The notes beneath the pieces were generated by a model. The model did no database searches. It was not told the DNA's origin and saw only the letters and a program-made list of their open reading frames with translations. Positions 55,000-64,000 of a DNA stretch of 64,000 bases are shown here, piece by piece (within the stretch, counting starts at the first letter, position 1; each line of letters begins with the position of its first letter). This DNA is from CAWFKW01 sp963816535. GTDB taxonomy: Bacteria; Bacteroidota; Ignavibacteria; Tepidaquicellales; OLB5. Location: assembly GCA_963816535.1 (NCBI GenBank), contig CAWFKW010000003.1, positions 434,001 through 498,000 on the forward strand, in the 5' to 3' direction. The position numbers and the translations under genes were made by a program.

Positions 55000-57615
55000 A
55001 TGAGAACTGCAAATTCAGCATTAATATTGGTTTTGTTCATTGTGACTTTTACACTAACTCTGGAAGATTCAAAGAAAGTTACTGATCTCAAGAACTATGG
55101 TGAAAACGAAAGTACCGGAAGTAAGCAATTCGAACCGGAAAAAAAAGGGGAAGTAACTATTGGCAGCCACGAAATTGAAAAAAGGTTTTTTGCCGTGTGG
55201 AATCATCCATACAGTGATGGAATTCCGTCTGAAGTTCAGCTTAAAATTCTGGAGAGTATAAAATCTTTGCCAGGTGAAGAAGAACTTGACCCGAATAGCA
55301 TGAATTCGTGGCAGCTGCTTGGTCCGAATGGAATCCCCTACCCTGACTCAACATCAATAAAGTATTCAGGAAGAGTTAAGGATATTGAGGCGCCTTCAGG
55401 AAATGTAGAATTAAGAGTGGGAGCATCCAGCGGAGGGATATGGAGGCACATGGGAACCTATGGAGTTTGCGTTTCAAATAGCCTGCCATCTCCATGGCTT
55501 GGTTCTTTTACTACCGACCCGGCAAACTCTAATATAATTTATGCAGGAACGGGAGAACCTGACGTAATGGGAGGAATCGGGCTTTGGAAAACAACAGATG
55601 CTGGCGCAAGCTGGCAGCAGGTTAACTTTGCGAACGATGTGCCGTGGTGTTTTTACAAAATAAGATTCGACCCTAATATTGCAGGCAGAATACATGCTGC
55701 CACTTCAGATGGCTATTTCAGGTCGGATAATAATGGAAGTACATGGGTTAACAAATACCCGGGACTTGTATCGGATTTTGCAATTAATACCTTCAATAAT
55801 TCCGGTGTTGTGTATATTGCTGAGAAAAATTCAGGAACCGGAGGAATCTTAAAATCAACTAATGGAGGGGATAGTTTTACCAGGATAACAAATCTTCCCC
55901 ATACCGATATTGGCATGTCTCTTATAGCCACCGGAAATTCACAGAATACAGTTTATGTTTTTCTTGGTCAAAACTCAACAGGGCTTCCGATAGGAGTTTA
56001 CAGGTCTGATAACAGCGGCACAAGCTGGACAATGATAACTCCCCAGGGCGTACAGGCATTCAATACCGCGCGTGTAGAATATAAAAGCCTTCTCTCAGTC
56101 TGCCCTGCAGACCCGAATACGGTAATGACCGGGACTACATCAATGTGCAGGTCCACCAACGGAGGACTGACATGGACAGAATATTGGGACATCGGGAACA
56201 ACCCTTACAGAAACCTGCATGGTGATCACCACCGCATGGAATGGAAAGATGCCAATACAGTTTATAGCGCAAATGACGGCGGAATCGCGGTCTCCACCGA
56301 TAAAGGCGCTACTTGGAGCTCCGCAATTAATATTCTACCAATTACTCAATTCTATGATTTTGATATAGGAACAAGCAATAAAAATGTAATGTACGGCGGA
56401 ACCCAGGACAACGGAACGGTAAAAACTGAAAATCTTGGAAATACGTGGTATTTTATAGATGGGGGAGATGGTGCAGGAAATGACATTGACCCGTTGTCAT
56501 CAAACACAGTTTATATTACTCATAATGCGAGTGGGAATATAACCTACAGAAGATATAAAACTACCGATGGCGGACAAACATGGATAGATATAACGAGTAA
56601 CTTACCGCCGCTTGATGATTGGGTTCCCAAAATACACAGTGATAAAACAACTCCCTTTTATTTATATACAAATGGAGGGTCTCATATGTTTAAGTCCACC
56701 AATGAGGGTGGAAATTGGACTCAAATGAACTCTAATGCATTTCCTACTCCTTACATTCTCAACTTTTCCGTATCAATATATTCCGGAACCGGTCCGGTTA
56801 TTTATACTTGCCTTGAAGATGCTCCTGAAAGCGGAAATCACACAGGGAAGCTCCTGAGGGTGTATGATAACGGAACCTGGTACGAAAGGTCTGCAGGGCT
56901 GCCTACGACCGGGGCATGGGTAAGAAATGTAGCGATACATCCAACCGACATAAATACTGCGTATGCTCTTATGAACGGTTTTTCAGGCAATAAAGTATTC
57001 AAAACAACAAACAGGGGAGTAAACTGGACTAATATAACGGGGAACCTGCCGGATATTCCTGTATCCGATTTAGTACCTCATCCCAGTGATAATAATAAGC
57101 TGTATTTGAGTTCCGAATTTGGCTGCTATAAAACGACGAACGGCGGAACAAACTGGTACAGGTGGAATAATGGAATGCCCGGCTATCCTCCATTAGAATC
57201 CTCTGACCCTATAATATGTGATTTGAAAGTAATAGACAGCATTGCTCAAAATGGGAAATATTATGTCGCAGCGTGTACCTACGGCAGGGGTGTCTGGATG
57301 AGGGAGATTTCCGGTGATGATCCTATTGGAATAATCAATAATTCTACGCCGGTTGCTTACAGGCTTTCTCAAAATTATCCCAATCCGTTTAATCCTTCAA
57401 CTAAAATAGATTTCAGCATCGCCAAAAGCGTGAATGTCAGAATTATTATTTACGATGTCCTTGGACGTACTGTAAGAACACTTCTTGATGAGAAGAAGCA
57501 AGCTGGAAGTTATTCTGTGGAGTTTGATGCCAAAAATCTTTCGTCAGGTGTTTATTTCTATAAGTTCACAACAGAGGGCTTTTCGGATGTTAAGAAAATG
57601 GTATTGTTGAAATAA
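55000..57615 (+). CDS. Large exported BNR/sortilin-like repeat protein with T9SS sorting domain
   Basis: The 871-residue protein follows a good ribosome-binding site (AAAGGAG). It has a signal peptide (about 1-21), a charged propeptide-like stretch (22-100), then BNR-type repeats with Asp-box motifs (GLWKTTDAGASW, GYFRSDNNGSTW, GVYRSDNSGTSW, MCRSTNGGLTW), and a C-terminal T9SS type A domain (QNYPNPFNPSTKIDFSI ... KKMVLLK). Asp-box propellers occur in sialidases and VPS10-domain proteins, but no catalytic Arg triad or FRIP motif was found, so an adhesin or binding role is likelier. It lies in the AT-rich segment between the direct repeats. Confidence 0.83.
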   Translation: MRTANSALILVLFIVTFTLTLEDSKKVTDLKNYGENESTGSKQFEPEKKGEVTIGSHEIEKRFFAVWNHPYSDGIPSEVQLKILESIKSLPGEEELDPNSMNSWQLLGPNGIPYPDSTSIKYSGRVKDIEAPSGNVELRVGASSGGIWRHMGTYGVCVSNSLPSPWLGSFTTDPANSNIIYAGTGEPDVMGGIGLWKTTDAGASWQQVNFANDVPWCFYKIRFDPNIAGRIHAATSDGYFRSDNNGSTWVNKYPGLVSDFAINTFNNSGVVYIAEKNSGTGGILKSTNGGDSFTRITNLPHTDIGMSLIATGNSQNTVYVFLGQNSTGLPIGVYRSDNSGTSWTMITPQGVQAFNTARVEYKSLLSVCPADPNTVMTGTTSMCRSTNGGLTWTEYWDIGNNPYRNLHGDHHRMEWKDANTVYSANDGGIAVSTDKGATWSSAINILPITQFYDFDIGTSNKNVMYGGTQDNGTVKTENLGNTWYFIDGGDGAGNDIDPLSSNTVYITHNASGNITYRRYKTTDGGQTWIDITSNLPPLDDWVPKIHSDKTTPFYLYTNGGSHMFKSTNEGGNWTQMNSNAFPTPYILNFSVSIYSGTGPVIYTCLEDAPESGNHTGKLLRVYDNGTWYERSAGLPTTGAWVRNVAIHPTDINTAYALMNGFSGNKVFKTTNRGVNWTNITGNLPDIPVSDLVPHPSDNNKLYLSSEFGCYKTTNGGTNWYRWNNGMPGYPPLESSDPIICDLKVIDSIAQNGKYYVAACTYGRGVWMREISGDDPIGIINNSTPVAYRLSQNYPNPFNPSTKIDFSIAKSVNVRIIIYDVLGRTVRTLLDEKKQAGSYSVEFDAKNLSSGVYFYKFTTEGFSDVKKMVLLK

Positions 57616-57738
57616 GGGTTATTATGAACTAAAAGATGTAGTTGAAACCTGCCAAGGATATGAAAACCAGATTTCAATTCTTGAGAAAGGAGATTATATC
57701 TGAATTTTATAGTTATTTTTTATACTACATCCGAACAA

Positions 57739-57835
57739 AGGATAACTAAAGATTATATATGGATAATATAGGCCCAATAATAAACAATCTAAGATTTTGG
57801 AATATCTTTAGACACTATTTGTGTCACTAAATAAG
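57739..57835 (+). repeat. Diverged direct repeat, copy B
   Basis: Matches copy A (53590-53690) in conserved blocks in the same order. The interval 57616-58037 contains otherwise AT-rich sequence and the terminator at 57986-58014. Confidence 0.6.
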
Positions 57836-57985
57836 ATCTAGTTAAATCAAAATATAAATAAAACGAGCTAAAATTAGAGAACCCACTCTATATACCTGCT
57901 GCTGGCCAAGCAGGCGCGATAACCGGACTACGCTACATCCCGAAAATCTGACAGAATTACAAATATAACAGCGCCGCAAGTAATT

Positions 57986-58014
57986 AAAAAGGGAGGGCTT
58001 TCACCCTCCCTTTT
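57986..58014. terminator. Terminator of the TonB-receptor gene (bidirectional)
   Basis: GGGAGGG-CTTTCA-CCCTCCC with five T residues on the minus side and four on the plus side, 24 bases from the receptor stop codon. Confidence 0.85.
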
Positions 58015-58037
58015 GCAATTTTACAGGAGGAAATATA

Positions 58038-60134
58038 CTAGAATCCTATCTTGACATTCAAAAATGCTTCGAGAGGCTGCCCGGGCTGGTATGAATTTCC
58101 GCCCGGATCAGGTTCTGTAAATGCAATGTATTGTTTGCTGAATATGTTTCTTACATCAACGCTCACTTCAGTATTTGTCCCCATAACAATTGTCCTGTAT
58201 GTAATTCTGCCGCCCCAAAGCGTATATCCGCCAACCGATTCTGAGATCAGGTTAGCGCCGTCTATAAATGAACGGCTGTATGTCTCGCTGGTAATGCCAA
58301 CGCTAAGGCTCTTCAGCAGATTCAGCTGCAGGTCAACATAAAGCTGATGTTCCGGAGAATTTGGAAGGAAATTATCTTTCTTCGCATATTTAATGATTGA
58401 AGTATCATCCATAACTATTTTCACCGAATCAGCCATTGAATACTTGAAGTTTGAGTATGTATATGCAAACTGAAGCGTTACAAGCTTCACCGGGTCCACT
58501 TTTGTGTAGAGCTCAAACCCGAATCTTCTGCTTTGGCCGGAGTTTTTATAGAATGTTTCAGACGGACGTGTTGAAACCCTAAACCTGTCGAAATCATTAT
58601 CTGTAGTCAGATAGAATCCGGCCAGATCGGCATAAAGCTTCTTGCCTGCAGAACCGCGGACGCCAAGCTCAAACCCCTGGGATGTCGCAAATGTTAAATT
58701 ATTGTTGAACCCTCCAAACGCATCGGGATTTGCATCAAGTTCTTCAGTTGCAGGCGGCAGGAACCCAGTGCCCCAGTTAGCGTATACGTTAACTGAATTA
58801 TTGGGCGTAAAAGTAAGTCCAACGCGTCCCGTCGCCTTGCTGAAATTCTTGTTTCCCGATAGATCTACCGGGTTTTTCAGATTATCTGTCAGTTCATTTT
58901 TTATCTGGTCGTATCTAACGTTTACCATCGCAGACCATTTAGGACCAATTTGCAGCCTGTCGGCGAAAAACGCTCCAATACCTGTTTGCTTGATATTATA
59001 ATCTGCAAGCACGTCGGGTCCGGCAATGCCGCCGCCGAGATTAGGATTTATTGTTTCGTCTATTTTTTGATACTGCATATCAGCGCCTACGCTTACAGTA
59101 TTTTGCAGCTTCTTGTTTCCGAAATTTATATTGTACTGCAGAGAGCCTCCGGGAGCGTTCATTTTTCTGTGTATTTCGCTGCTTGGAACACTCTCGTGAT
59201 AATCAGTATTTCTTATAAATCCTGTGAAAAGAACGGAATGGTGTTTGTTAATGTCCAGAACGCCGCTCAGTCCGCCGGTATATCTTTCAGTTTGGATATA
59301 TTCATTTTTAGGAACGGCATCGCCGTTTGGCTGCCTTGGGTCTTCCTGCACTTGTTCCTGGTTCAAGCCTTCGGCATTTTCGTTATAAAAATTCACATAC
59401 CCGAAAACAGGCGTTATGTGAAGGTTTTTCCCTAATTCAAAATCGGCTTTTGACCAGACTTTGTTTGCCCAGAAATGCGTATGAACTCGGTACCCATCGC
59501 CCATTTCTCTTGAAAAAGATACGTTAGCGTCGCCGTTCTTCCAGCCCGTACCGGCTTGTCCGAAATACTTCCATGCGTTAAAAGTACCGGACGAGAGGAA
59601 CGCCTGTCCGCCAACCGGTTTTTTTGTGAAGTCTTTTGTGGTTATGTTAATGATGCCTGAAGAAGAGCTGCCTCCGTATAGTGAAGCTGCAGGGCCTCTT
59701 AATACTTCGATTCGCTGAACTCCCGGCCAGTCAACGTCATAAAAATCCGGAGTAAATCCGGTCGGATCATTCAAAGGTATTCCGTCCAAAAGCACTTTTA
59801 TACCTCTTATCCCGTGTTCTGACAGAATTCCCTGGCCTCTGATGGAAAGATGAACTCTTTCTCCGTCAGCCTGGTTGTCAACCTTCAGTCCGGGAATTAA
59901 TTTGAGCGCTTCATCAACAGCAATTGACCTCGGCATTGTTGAGAGAAAGTCCTGGCTGACAACAGATGTCGCAAACGGGCTTTCCTTGAGAAGCATATTG
60001 AGCCTTGGCGCTGTGATAAGCACCTCAAAAGGATATCTGTATTCAAGCGTATCGCTTTTTTCCTGAGCGTAAGCGTTTGCTATGAATGCAACAAGCAAAA
60101 TTATTATACTTAGTAAATTCTTAGTTTTATTCAT
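58038..60134 (-). CDS. TonB-dependent outer-membrane receptor
   Basis: The 698-residue protein has a signal peptide (about 1-23, AYAQ), a short TonB-box-like region, a plug domain (about 40-165; SIAVDEALKLIPGLKVDNQA and GGSSSSGIINITTKDF), and a 22-strand barrel ending AFLNVKIGF. It imports an unidentified substrate; a metal-chelate is usual for plug/barrel receptors of this size, but no substrate-binding protein or SusD partner is present, so SusC-type glycan uptake is unlikely. It is 162 bases downstream of a small membrane-anchored protein. The ExbB-ExbD motor for it may be the one at 17894-19889. Confidence 0.9.
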   Translation of the reverse strand: MNKTKNLLSIIILLVAFIANAYAQEKSDTLEYRYPFEVLITAPRLNMLLKESPFATSVVSQDFLSTMPRSIAVDEALKLIPGLKVDNQADGERVHLSIRGQGILSEHGIRGIKVLLDGIPLNDPTGFTPDFYDVDWPGVQRIEVLRGPAASLYGGSSSSGIINITTKDFTKKPVGGQAFLSSGTFNAWKYFGQAGTGWKNGDANVSFSREMGDGYRVHTHFWANKVWSKADFELGKNLHITPVFGYVNFYNENAEGLNQEQVQEDPRQPNGDAVPKNEYIQTERYTGGLSGVLDINKHHSVLFTGFIRNTDYHESVPSSEIHRKMNAPGGSLQYNINFGNKKLQNTVSVGADMQYQKIDETINPNLGGGIAGPDVLADYNIKQTGIGAFFADRLQIGPKWSAMVNVRYDQIKNELTDNLKNPVDLSGNKNFSKATGRVGLTFTPNNSVNVYANWGTGFLPPATEELDANPDAFGGFNNNLTFATSQGFELGVRGSAGKKLYADLAGFYLTTDNDFDRFRVSTRPSETFYKNSGQSRRFGFELYTKVDPVKLVTLQFAYTYSNFKYSMADSVKIVMDDTSIIKYAKKDNFLPNSPEHQLYVDLQLNLLKSLSVGITSETYSRSFIDGANLISESVGGYTLWGGRITYRTIVMGTNTEVSVDVRNIFSKQYIAFTEPDPGGNSYQPGQPLEAFLNVKIGF

Positions 60135-60296
60135 ATTTATAGTTTTAAAATTTCAAAAGTGTTTTAAATGATCTATCCTTCAATTTTCATGCGTGTCAAT
60201 GCATGCGCCGATTTACTTTACTGCGGGCATGCCAAATTGCGCGCACTGCTGCGCCTAACCGAAACAAAACCTAATAAATAAAATCTTATTGAAATA

Positions 60297-60839
60297 TTAA
60301 ACTATCTGCCTTGGGGGCGGACTGGGTATTCTGCAAGTTCCCCTGCTCAATTTCGCCGTTTCACTTAAGAAAACCAGCGTTGACGTCATTACAGGAAAAT
60401 CTGCTGCAACCTGCGGAACTATTGCATTTGAGAGGAATGAAAAAAGTATGTTAAAGTACTGCATGGGAGGATTGCCTGAATCCTCATTTTGCAAATGTGT
60501 AAAAAGTATTCTGAGTAACTGGTCTTCTTTTGCATCTTCAAAACAGTAAATATTCACCGTATCGCCTGTTGTATCGCGGTAAATCACGTCGTACATAAAA
60601 CCTTCGTAAACTACTTCGTCGCCGCTCAGTTTGTTAGAAGCTAATGGAGAATTCTCCTCGCCTTTCCTGTATTTTATGGTGGTGAAATTTCCGTCCGGTG
60701 AGCAAACTGCGGCGTTATTGATCTTTTCTTTGGCTTCTTTTGTCGCTTCAAAAACAAGGCCGCTGTAAAGGATAATAAAAAGGCTCGAGTTAAAAAACAG
60801 GAGAGTACTCAACAATATAACAACGAGCTTCTTCATCAT
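60297..60839 (-). CDS. Small membrane-anchored protein upstream of the TonB receptor
   Basis: The 180-residue protein has an N-terminal membrane segment (about 5-28), a conserved middle (KLSGDEVVYEGFMYDVIYRD and TVNIYCFEDAKEDQLLRIL) and a Pro-rich end (PSPPPRQIV). I recognise the type: small Bacteroidota proteins with this VYEGKMYDV pattern next to TonB receptors, without an assigned function. A TATATTTG element lies about 60 bases upstream, so this gene probably starts the receptor transcript. The mature part would face the periplasm. Confidence 0.75.
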   Translation of the reverse strand: MMKKLVVILLSTLLFFNSSLFIILYSGLVFEATKEAKEKINNAAVCSPDGNFTTIKYRKGEENSPLASNKLSGDEVVYEGFMYDVIYRDTTGDTVNIYCFEDAKEDQLLRILFTHLQNEDSGNPPMQYFNILFSFLSNAIVPQVAADFPVMTSTLVFLSETAKLSRGTCRIPSPPPRQIV

Positions 60840-61017
60840 TGGAATAAAATTACAACAGAGTAAAATGATTACTCAAATATATATACATTTTTTTACCAAA
60901 AACATGATAAAAATGGGACAAATACACAAAACTTAATTTTTTGGCTGAATATTCTTATTAATATGTCTAATTTTAAAGCTTAAATTTCAGGTAGCCCAAC
61001 TCCCGCGGCAGAAATTT

Positions 61018-61626
61018 ATGGAATTCGAAATAGTTGAAATAGAGGAAATATTAAGAGCTACGGCCGTTGAGATATTTGCTGGGGCTTTTGTAAACGACCC
61101 GTTATTTATTTTTGCTTTTGCTGATAAAGAGCAGAGGTTGAAATTAACGAGGATAATGTATGAATTTGTTGTCTATGATATGGCGCCTGAACTGAATCTT
61201 GCATTCAAAGGCGTGTTTTCAAATACAGAGTTGGCAGGCTGTATGATATTTTCAACGCCCGAGAGCGCCGGCTGGAACGACACAATGAACGATTCGCTGG
61301 ACAGAATGCGAGCTAAGGCGGCAGATGAAAACATAAACCTGATAGGCGAATTCGCTATGCTCCGCGGTTTCCGGCCGGATGGCGAACATTTTTATGGAAA
61401 TGAATTGGCCGTTAAAGAAAAATTCAGAGGCATGGGCCTGGGGACAGCCTTGCTAAAATATTTGATAGACAGTTCAGAGAGCCATCCAGGGTCAAGAGGA
61501 ATATTAATAGACACGGCAAACAGGCATAACATAAAACTTTATGAAAAACACGGCTGGGAATTAAGAGACAAAGTTCCATTTTATAATATGAATAAGTATT
61601 TTTTATGGAGAAAAAACAGGAAATGA
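61018..61626 (+). CDS. GNAT-family N-acetyltransferase
   Basis: The 202-residue protein has the GNAT acetyl-CoA site KEKFRGMGLGTALLKYL (R/QxxGxG/A pattern) and the terminal helix segment NIKLYEKHGWELRDKVPFYN. The acceptor is unknown; related single-domain enzymes modify small amines, antibiotics or protein termini. Four bases separate it from the arylamine N-acetyltransferase gene. The start codon follows GCAGAAATTT without a strong ribosome-binding site. Confidence 0.88.
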   Translation: MEFEIVEIEEILRATAVEIFAGAFVNDPLFIFAFADKEQRLKLTRIMYEFVVYDMAPELNLAFKGVFSNTELAGCMIFSTPESAGWNDTMNDSLDRMRAKAADENINLIGEFAMLRGFRPDGEHFYGNELAVKEKFRGMGLGTALLKYLIDSSESHPGSRGILIDTANRHNIKLYEKHGWELRDKVPFYNMNKYFLWRKNRK

Positions 61627-61630
61627 CCGG

Positions 61631-62440
61631 ATGAATGAAAAATTTAACAGATATATAAAAATACTCGGGACCGGAGTGAAAGAGCCGGGATTTGAGTACC
61701 TGAAAGAACTGCTTAAGGCGCATCTAATTAAAATTCCATTTGAAGATATTTCAAAAATATATTACAGGAAACTTTTGAACATCAAGGGCCCGGATCTTGA
61801 CATGTATCTTAACGGGATCGGGAAATATAATTTCGGCGGCACTTGTTATCCCATTAATTATTACTTTAACCGATTGCTTAACCATCTCGGCTTTGCAGTT
61901 AAGTTGTGCGGAGGGGACATGAGCAAACCTGACGTACATATGCTGAACATTGTCACGTTAGAAAATAGAGAATATAAGGTCGATGCAGGTTTTGCAGCTC
62001 CTTTTTTTGAGCCAATACCCCGCGATTTGGACAACGATTTTATATTTTCCCGTGGAGAAGTATTATACAAAATTAAACCGCAGGACGAAAATAAGAGAAG
62101 TGTATTTGAGTTATACGAAAATGGCGAATTCAGAATGAAGTTTAGCGTCAATCCCCTTTCAAGGGAGATCCATGAATTCGCAAATGTAATTGAAGATTCC
62201 TTCAGCGAGAGATCGACATTCATAAACTCACTCTTTCTCACACGGCATTATGAAGATAAAACAATTGCGATTTACAATCTTAAGCTGACAGAACACTCCG
62301 GAAACATCACCACGAATTATGAAATTAAGAACCGCGAAGAATTAATCGAAACTGTTTACAGGGGATTCGGAATACCCATCGATATTATTGAACCGGTCAT
62401 AAAAGAAATGCCAAAGCTTCAGGAAGAGCTGAACAAATAG
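61631..62440 (+). CDS. Arylamine N-acetyltransferase family protein
   Basis: The 269-residue protein has the family's catalytic triad: Cys72 in GGTCYPINY, His103 in PDVHMLN and Asp118 in KVDAGF. The usual RGGxC motif is FGGTC, so the arginine is replaced by phenylalanine or lies elsewhere. NATs transfer acetyl groups from acetyl-CoA to arylamines; related enzymes also act in polyketide or amide formation. It is coupled with the GNAT gene four bases upstream, suggesting related substrates. Length is normal. Confidence 0.88.
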   Translation: MNEKFNRYIKILGTGVKEPGFEYLKELLKAHLIKIPFEDISKIYYRKLLNIKGPDLDMYLNGIGKYNFGGTCYPINYYFNRLLNHLGFAVKLCGGDMSKPDVHMLNIVTLENREYKVDAGFAAPFFEPIPRDLDNDFIFSRGEVLYKIKPQDENKRSVFELYENGEFRMKFSVNPLSREIHEFANVIEDSFSERSTFINSLFLTRHYEDKTIAIYNLKLTEHSGNITTNYEIKNREELIETVYRGFGIPIDIIEPVIKEMPKLQEELNK

Positions 62441-62452
62441 AATTTGAAAAAA

Positions 62453-62516
62453 GCCCCCGCCCTTTTGAGGCAGGGGCCCATACGCAACCCAAAATGCACG
62501 TTTTATCTTTTGGGTT
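62453..62516. terminator. Paired terminators between convergent genes
   Basis: A hairpin GCCCC.GCC / GGC.GGGGC (62453-62477), with six T residues when read on the minus strand, serves the T9SS protein gene. AACCCAAAA / TTTTGGGTT (62486-62516) followed by a T-rich stretch serves the acetyltransferase gene and overlaps the other stop codon. Confidence 0.8.
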
Positions 62517-63391
62517 TATTTTATTAAAATCATTTTTTTACATTCAGTATAATCCCCTGCTTTTAACTGGTAAAAATAAATCCCGCTCGGGAAATTCTCA
62601 GCATTCCAGATTATAACATGGGATCCTGCGGTTAATTCGCCGTTAACTAAAACTCCCAGTTCCCTCCCCAGATCGTCAAACACGATAACTTTGGCAAACG
62701 AGTTTTTGGCCAATGTAAATTCGATCTTTGTCGATGGGTTAAACGGATTTGGATAATTCTGGCTTAAAGAGAACATCACCGGATCTCCGCCTACTTCTGA
62801 TATACCTGTCGTGTTTAAGGGAGTCACCCGCATGTTATCAAACAGTAAAACAACGCCATAGTCCTGGCAGGTGGGCGGTGGGGCTTGATAGTGAACCACA
62901 ACGCTATCGAAGCCTTGCGGATAAGTACACATCAGCGTATCAACAGGCCATGTACACGGACAGATTGCCGCCCTGTCAGTATATCCTACTAAGCTGCCGT
63001 GCATATAAGCAGTCACCCGCACTGTAGCTGCATCATCGCATGCCAATTCCTGAGTGCAGCACATGATAGAGAAATCGGTAAGTGTCGAGTCAAAGTGGAT
63101 GAGAAGATCTGCAATGTTGATGCTGTTGGGATAGATAATGCGGCCGGCAAATCCAGGCGGAGTGAAGCCAAGCGCATTGGCGCTCTGGATGGAATATCCC
63201 TGGCCGGTTGCTGAAAGATGCGCCGTGATTCCGCCTGCGGTTTGATAAATCGGCAAGGAAGTATAAAGAGGCGCATTGTCAAAATCAAAAAGTACAGCCT
63301 GAGCAGACACTGGAGGAACAAGCGCTACTACGGTGAAAAGAAAAAAGATTGAGAAAAGCGAAATGACTGGTCTCTTGGAGTGAGCATGCAT
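62516..63391 (-). CDS. Exported protein with T9SS sorting domain
   Basis: The start is set at MHAHSKRP (63391), where AAAGGAG precedes the codon; the longer frame to 63544 adds 51 residues with no signal-peptide logic. The 291-residue protein has a signal peptide (about 1-32, VSAQA), a jelly-roll-like beta region (AVLFDFDNAPLYTSLP, with Cys residues in CCTQELACDDA), and the T9SS type A domain (QNYPNPFNPSTKIEFTL ... KKMILIK). It is expected to be secreted or surface-attached. The FDFDNAP start resembles exported proteins of the PEP-CTERM/SGNH-like DUF class, but no function can be given. Confidence 0.8.
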   Translation of the reverse strand: MHAHSKRPVISLFSIFFLFTVVALVPPVSAQAVLFDFDNAPLYTSLPIYQTAGGITAHLSATGQGYSIQSANALGFTPPGFAGRIIYPNSINIADLLIHFDSTLTDFSIMCCTQELACDDAATVRVTAYMHGSLVGYTDRAAICPCTWPVDTLMCTYPQGFDSVVVHYQAPPPTCQDYGVVLLFDNMRVTPLNTTGISEVGGDPVMFSLSQNYPNPFNPSTKIEFTLAKNSFAKVIVFDDLGRELGVLVNGELTAGSHVIIWNAENFPSGIYFYQLKAGDYTECKKMILIK

Positions 63392-63492
63392 ATTATTAAC
63401 TCCTTTCAGTAAATTTGGGCTGTGAACCCATTTAGCAATATTTATAAAAATAGTTAACCAGAGTCGCAAATTCAAAGATAAAATAAATGGTA

Positions 63493-63517
63493 AAAAGGGA
63501 GCAAAGCGCTCCCTTTT
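63493..63517. terminator. Intrinsic terminator
   Basis: AAAAGGGAGC / GCTCCCTTTT around AAAGC, 55 bases downstream of the stop of the SRPBCC gene on the minus strand. Confidence 0.8.
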
Positions 63518-63571
63518 AAGGCAAATCCAGATTAGTTTCGGCATATTTTAGCCAATCCTTAAGATTCGCAG

Positions 63572-63997
63572 TTATGCACGCAGGTCAATTCCGTAAACTA
63601 CCCATGCTTTCATACTCTTCAGCATATCGGTCCAGCCGCCGTTATTAGCCAGGGCGCTATCAATACCAGCGTCGTCTTTTTTCCAGTTCTCTTCAGTAAC
63701 ATAAACTATTACGCTTCCTTTATCTTCTTTGAATTCAAACTTTACGTGCGTATCATAATCAACTTTGTAACCCGGCCAGTCAAACTCAACAGTCTTATTT
63801 TTAATAAATTCAGTGATGACAATATCAGTTTTATGCTCGCCCCAATTCCATTGGATCTTATCCCCTTTTTTTGCGATAGGCGCGCTGGCGCCTGTTGTGA
63901 AGTATTTGGTGATAATGCTGTTATCAACAAACGCATTGAAAACATCTTCAATCGGCTTTTTAATACGGATTGAAACGGTGAATTTAATTCTTTCCAT
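63572..63997 (-). CDS. SRPBCC (AHSA1/START-like) domain protein
   Basis: The 141-residue protein is one SRPBCC fold: VSIRIKKPIEDVFNAFVDNS at the start and WTDMLKSMKAWVVYGIDLRA at the end, with the cavity-lining strands between. AHSA1-like proteins bind hydrophobic ligands or act with Hsp90-like chaperones; many are of unknown function. The start codon lies three bases inside the right edge of the window, so the upstream region is not visible. Confidence 0.88.
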   Translation of the reverse strand: MERIKFTVSIRIKKPIEDVFNAFVDNSIITKYFTTGASAPIAKKGDKIQWNWGEHKTDIVITEFIKNKTVEFDWPGYKVDYDTHVKFEFKEDKGSVIVYVTEENWKKDDAGIDSALANNGGWTDMLKSMKAWVVYGIDLRA

Positions 63998-64000
63998 GAT

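Noticed and set aside
60135..60296. Riboswitch upstream of the TonB receptor
   Set aside because: GC-rich short repeats are present, but no cobalamin, TPP or other known box could be recognised.

Overview
The window looks like a chromosomal segment from a member of the Bacteroidota-Chlorobiota superphylum, most likely Ignavibacteria-like. Reasons: at least six proteins end in a type IX secretion (T9SS) sorting domain of the QNYPNPFNPSTKI...GVYFY...KKMVLVK kind; DUF5916, DUF2851 and Omp85 proteins and a rod-shape operon of familiar order are present; and several genes have a TTG-N20-TAnnTTTG promoter of the Bacteroidota type. No T9SS machinery, rRNA, tRNA or CRISPR array was seen. The assignment is inferred from protein style, not from a marker gene.

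Layout. 1-5417: three genes (DUF5916 surface protein, BamA-like Omp85, DUF2851) carrying six single-base-type frameshifts in total. 5558-6971: a C5 cytosine methyltransferase overlapping a Vsr mismatch endonuclease. 6927-13262 (minus): pyrF, then rodA, mrdA, mreD, mreC and mreB, transcribed mreB first. 13455-15631 (minus): purN-purH. 15750-17727 (plus): rpmE, a GlmU-like nucleotidyltransferase whose start codon lies in the loop of a terminator-like hairpin, and a small helical protein. 17894-20943 (minus): adk, a STAS protein, ExbB and two ExbD proteins. 21136-21920: a RAYT transposase gene bracketed by two inverted 42-bp copies of a hairpin repeat. 22084-25519 (minus): two paralogous T9SS-exported repeat proteins, one truncated at IS3-like ends.

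25885-33080 (plus): cytochrome c lipoprotein, a 25-bp minisatellite, a CADD-like di-metal enzyme (probable self-sacrificing pABA synthase), a DUF2723 membrane protein, a one-POTRA Omp85 protein, rsmE and an orphan oligopeptide ABC ATPase. 33145-35570 (minus): exported M14 carboxypeptidase and a C39-like cysteine peptidase. 36019-39243 (plus): a large fusion of metallopeptidase, propeller and outer-membrane barrel. 39363-42512: small proteins, a frameshifted DUF347 membrane protein and a YncE-type propeller. 42927-53502 (plus): amidase, an unrecognised helical protein, a GH74-like exported protein and a 1427-residue acyl-CoA dehydratase activase. 53503-58037: an AT-rich stretch with a lipoprotein and a large exported BNR protein between two diverged direct repeats. 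58038-60839 (minus): a small anchored protein and a TonB-dependent receptor. 61018-62440 (plus): GNAT and arylamine N-acetyltransferases. 62516-63997 (minus): an exported T9SS protein and an SRPBCC protein.

The most unusual signals are small DNA elements, not genes: a seven-base-period repeat family (consensus NNAATCN) beside two stop codons and in frame inside rsmE, the RAYT hairpin unit, the start-codon hairpin, and the recurrent promoter motif. No clearly new multi-gene defence or metabolic system was found.
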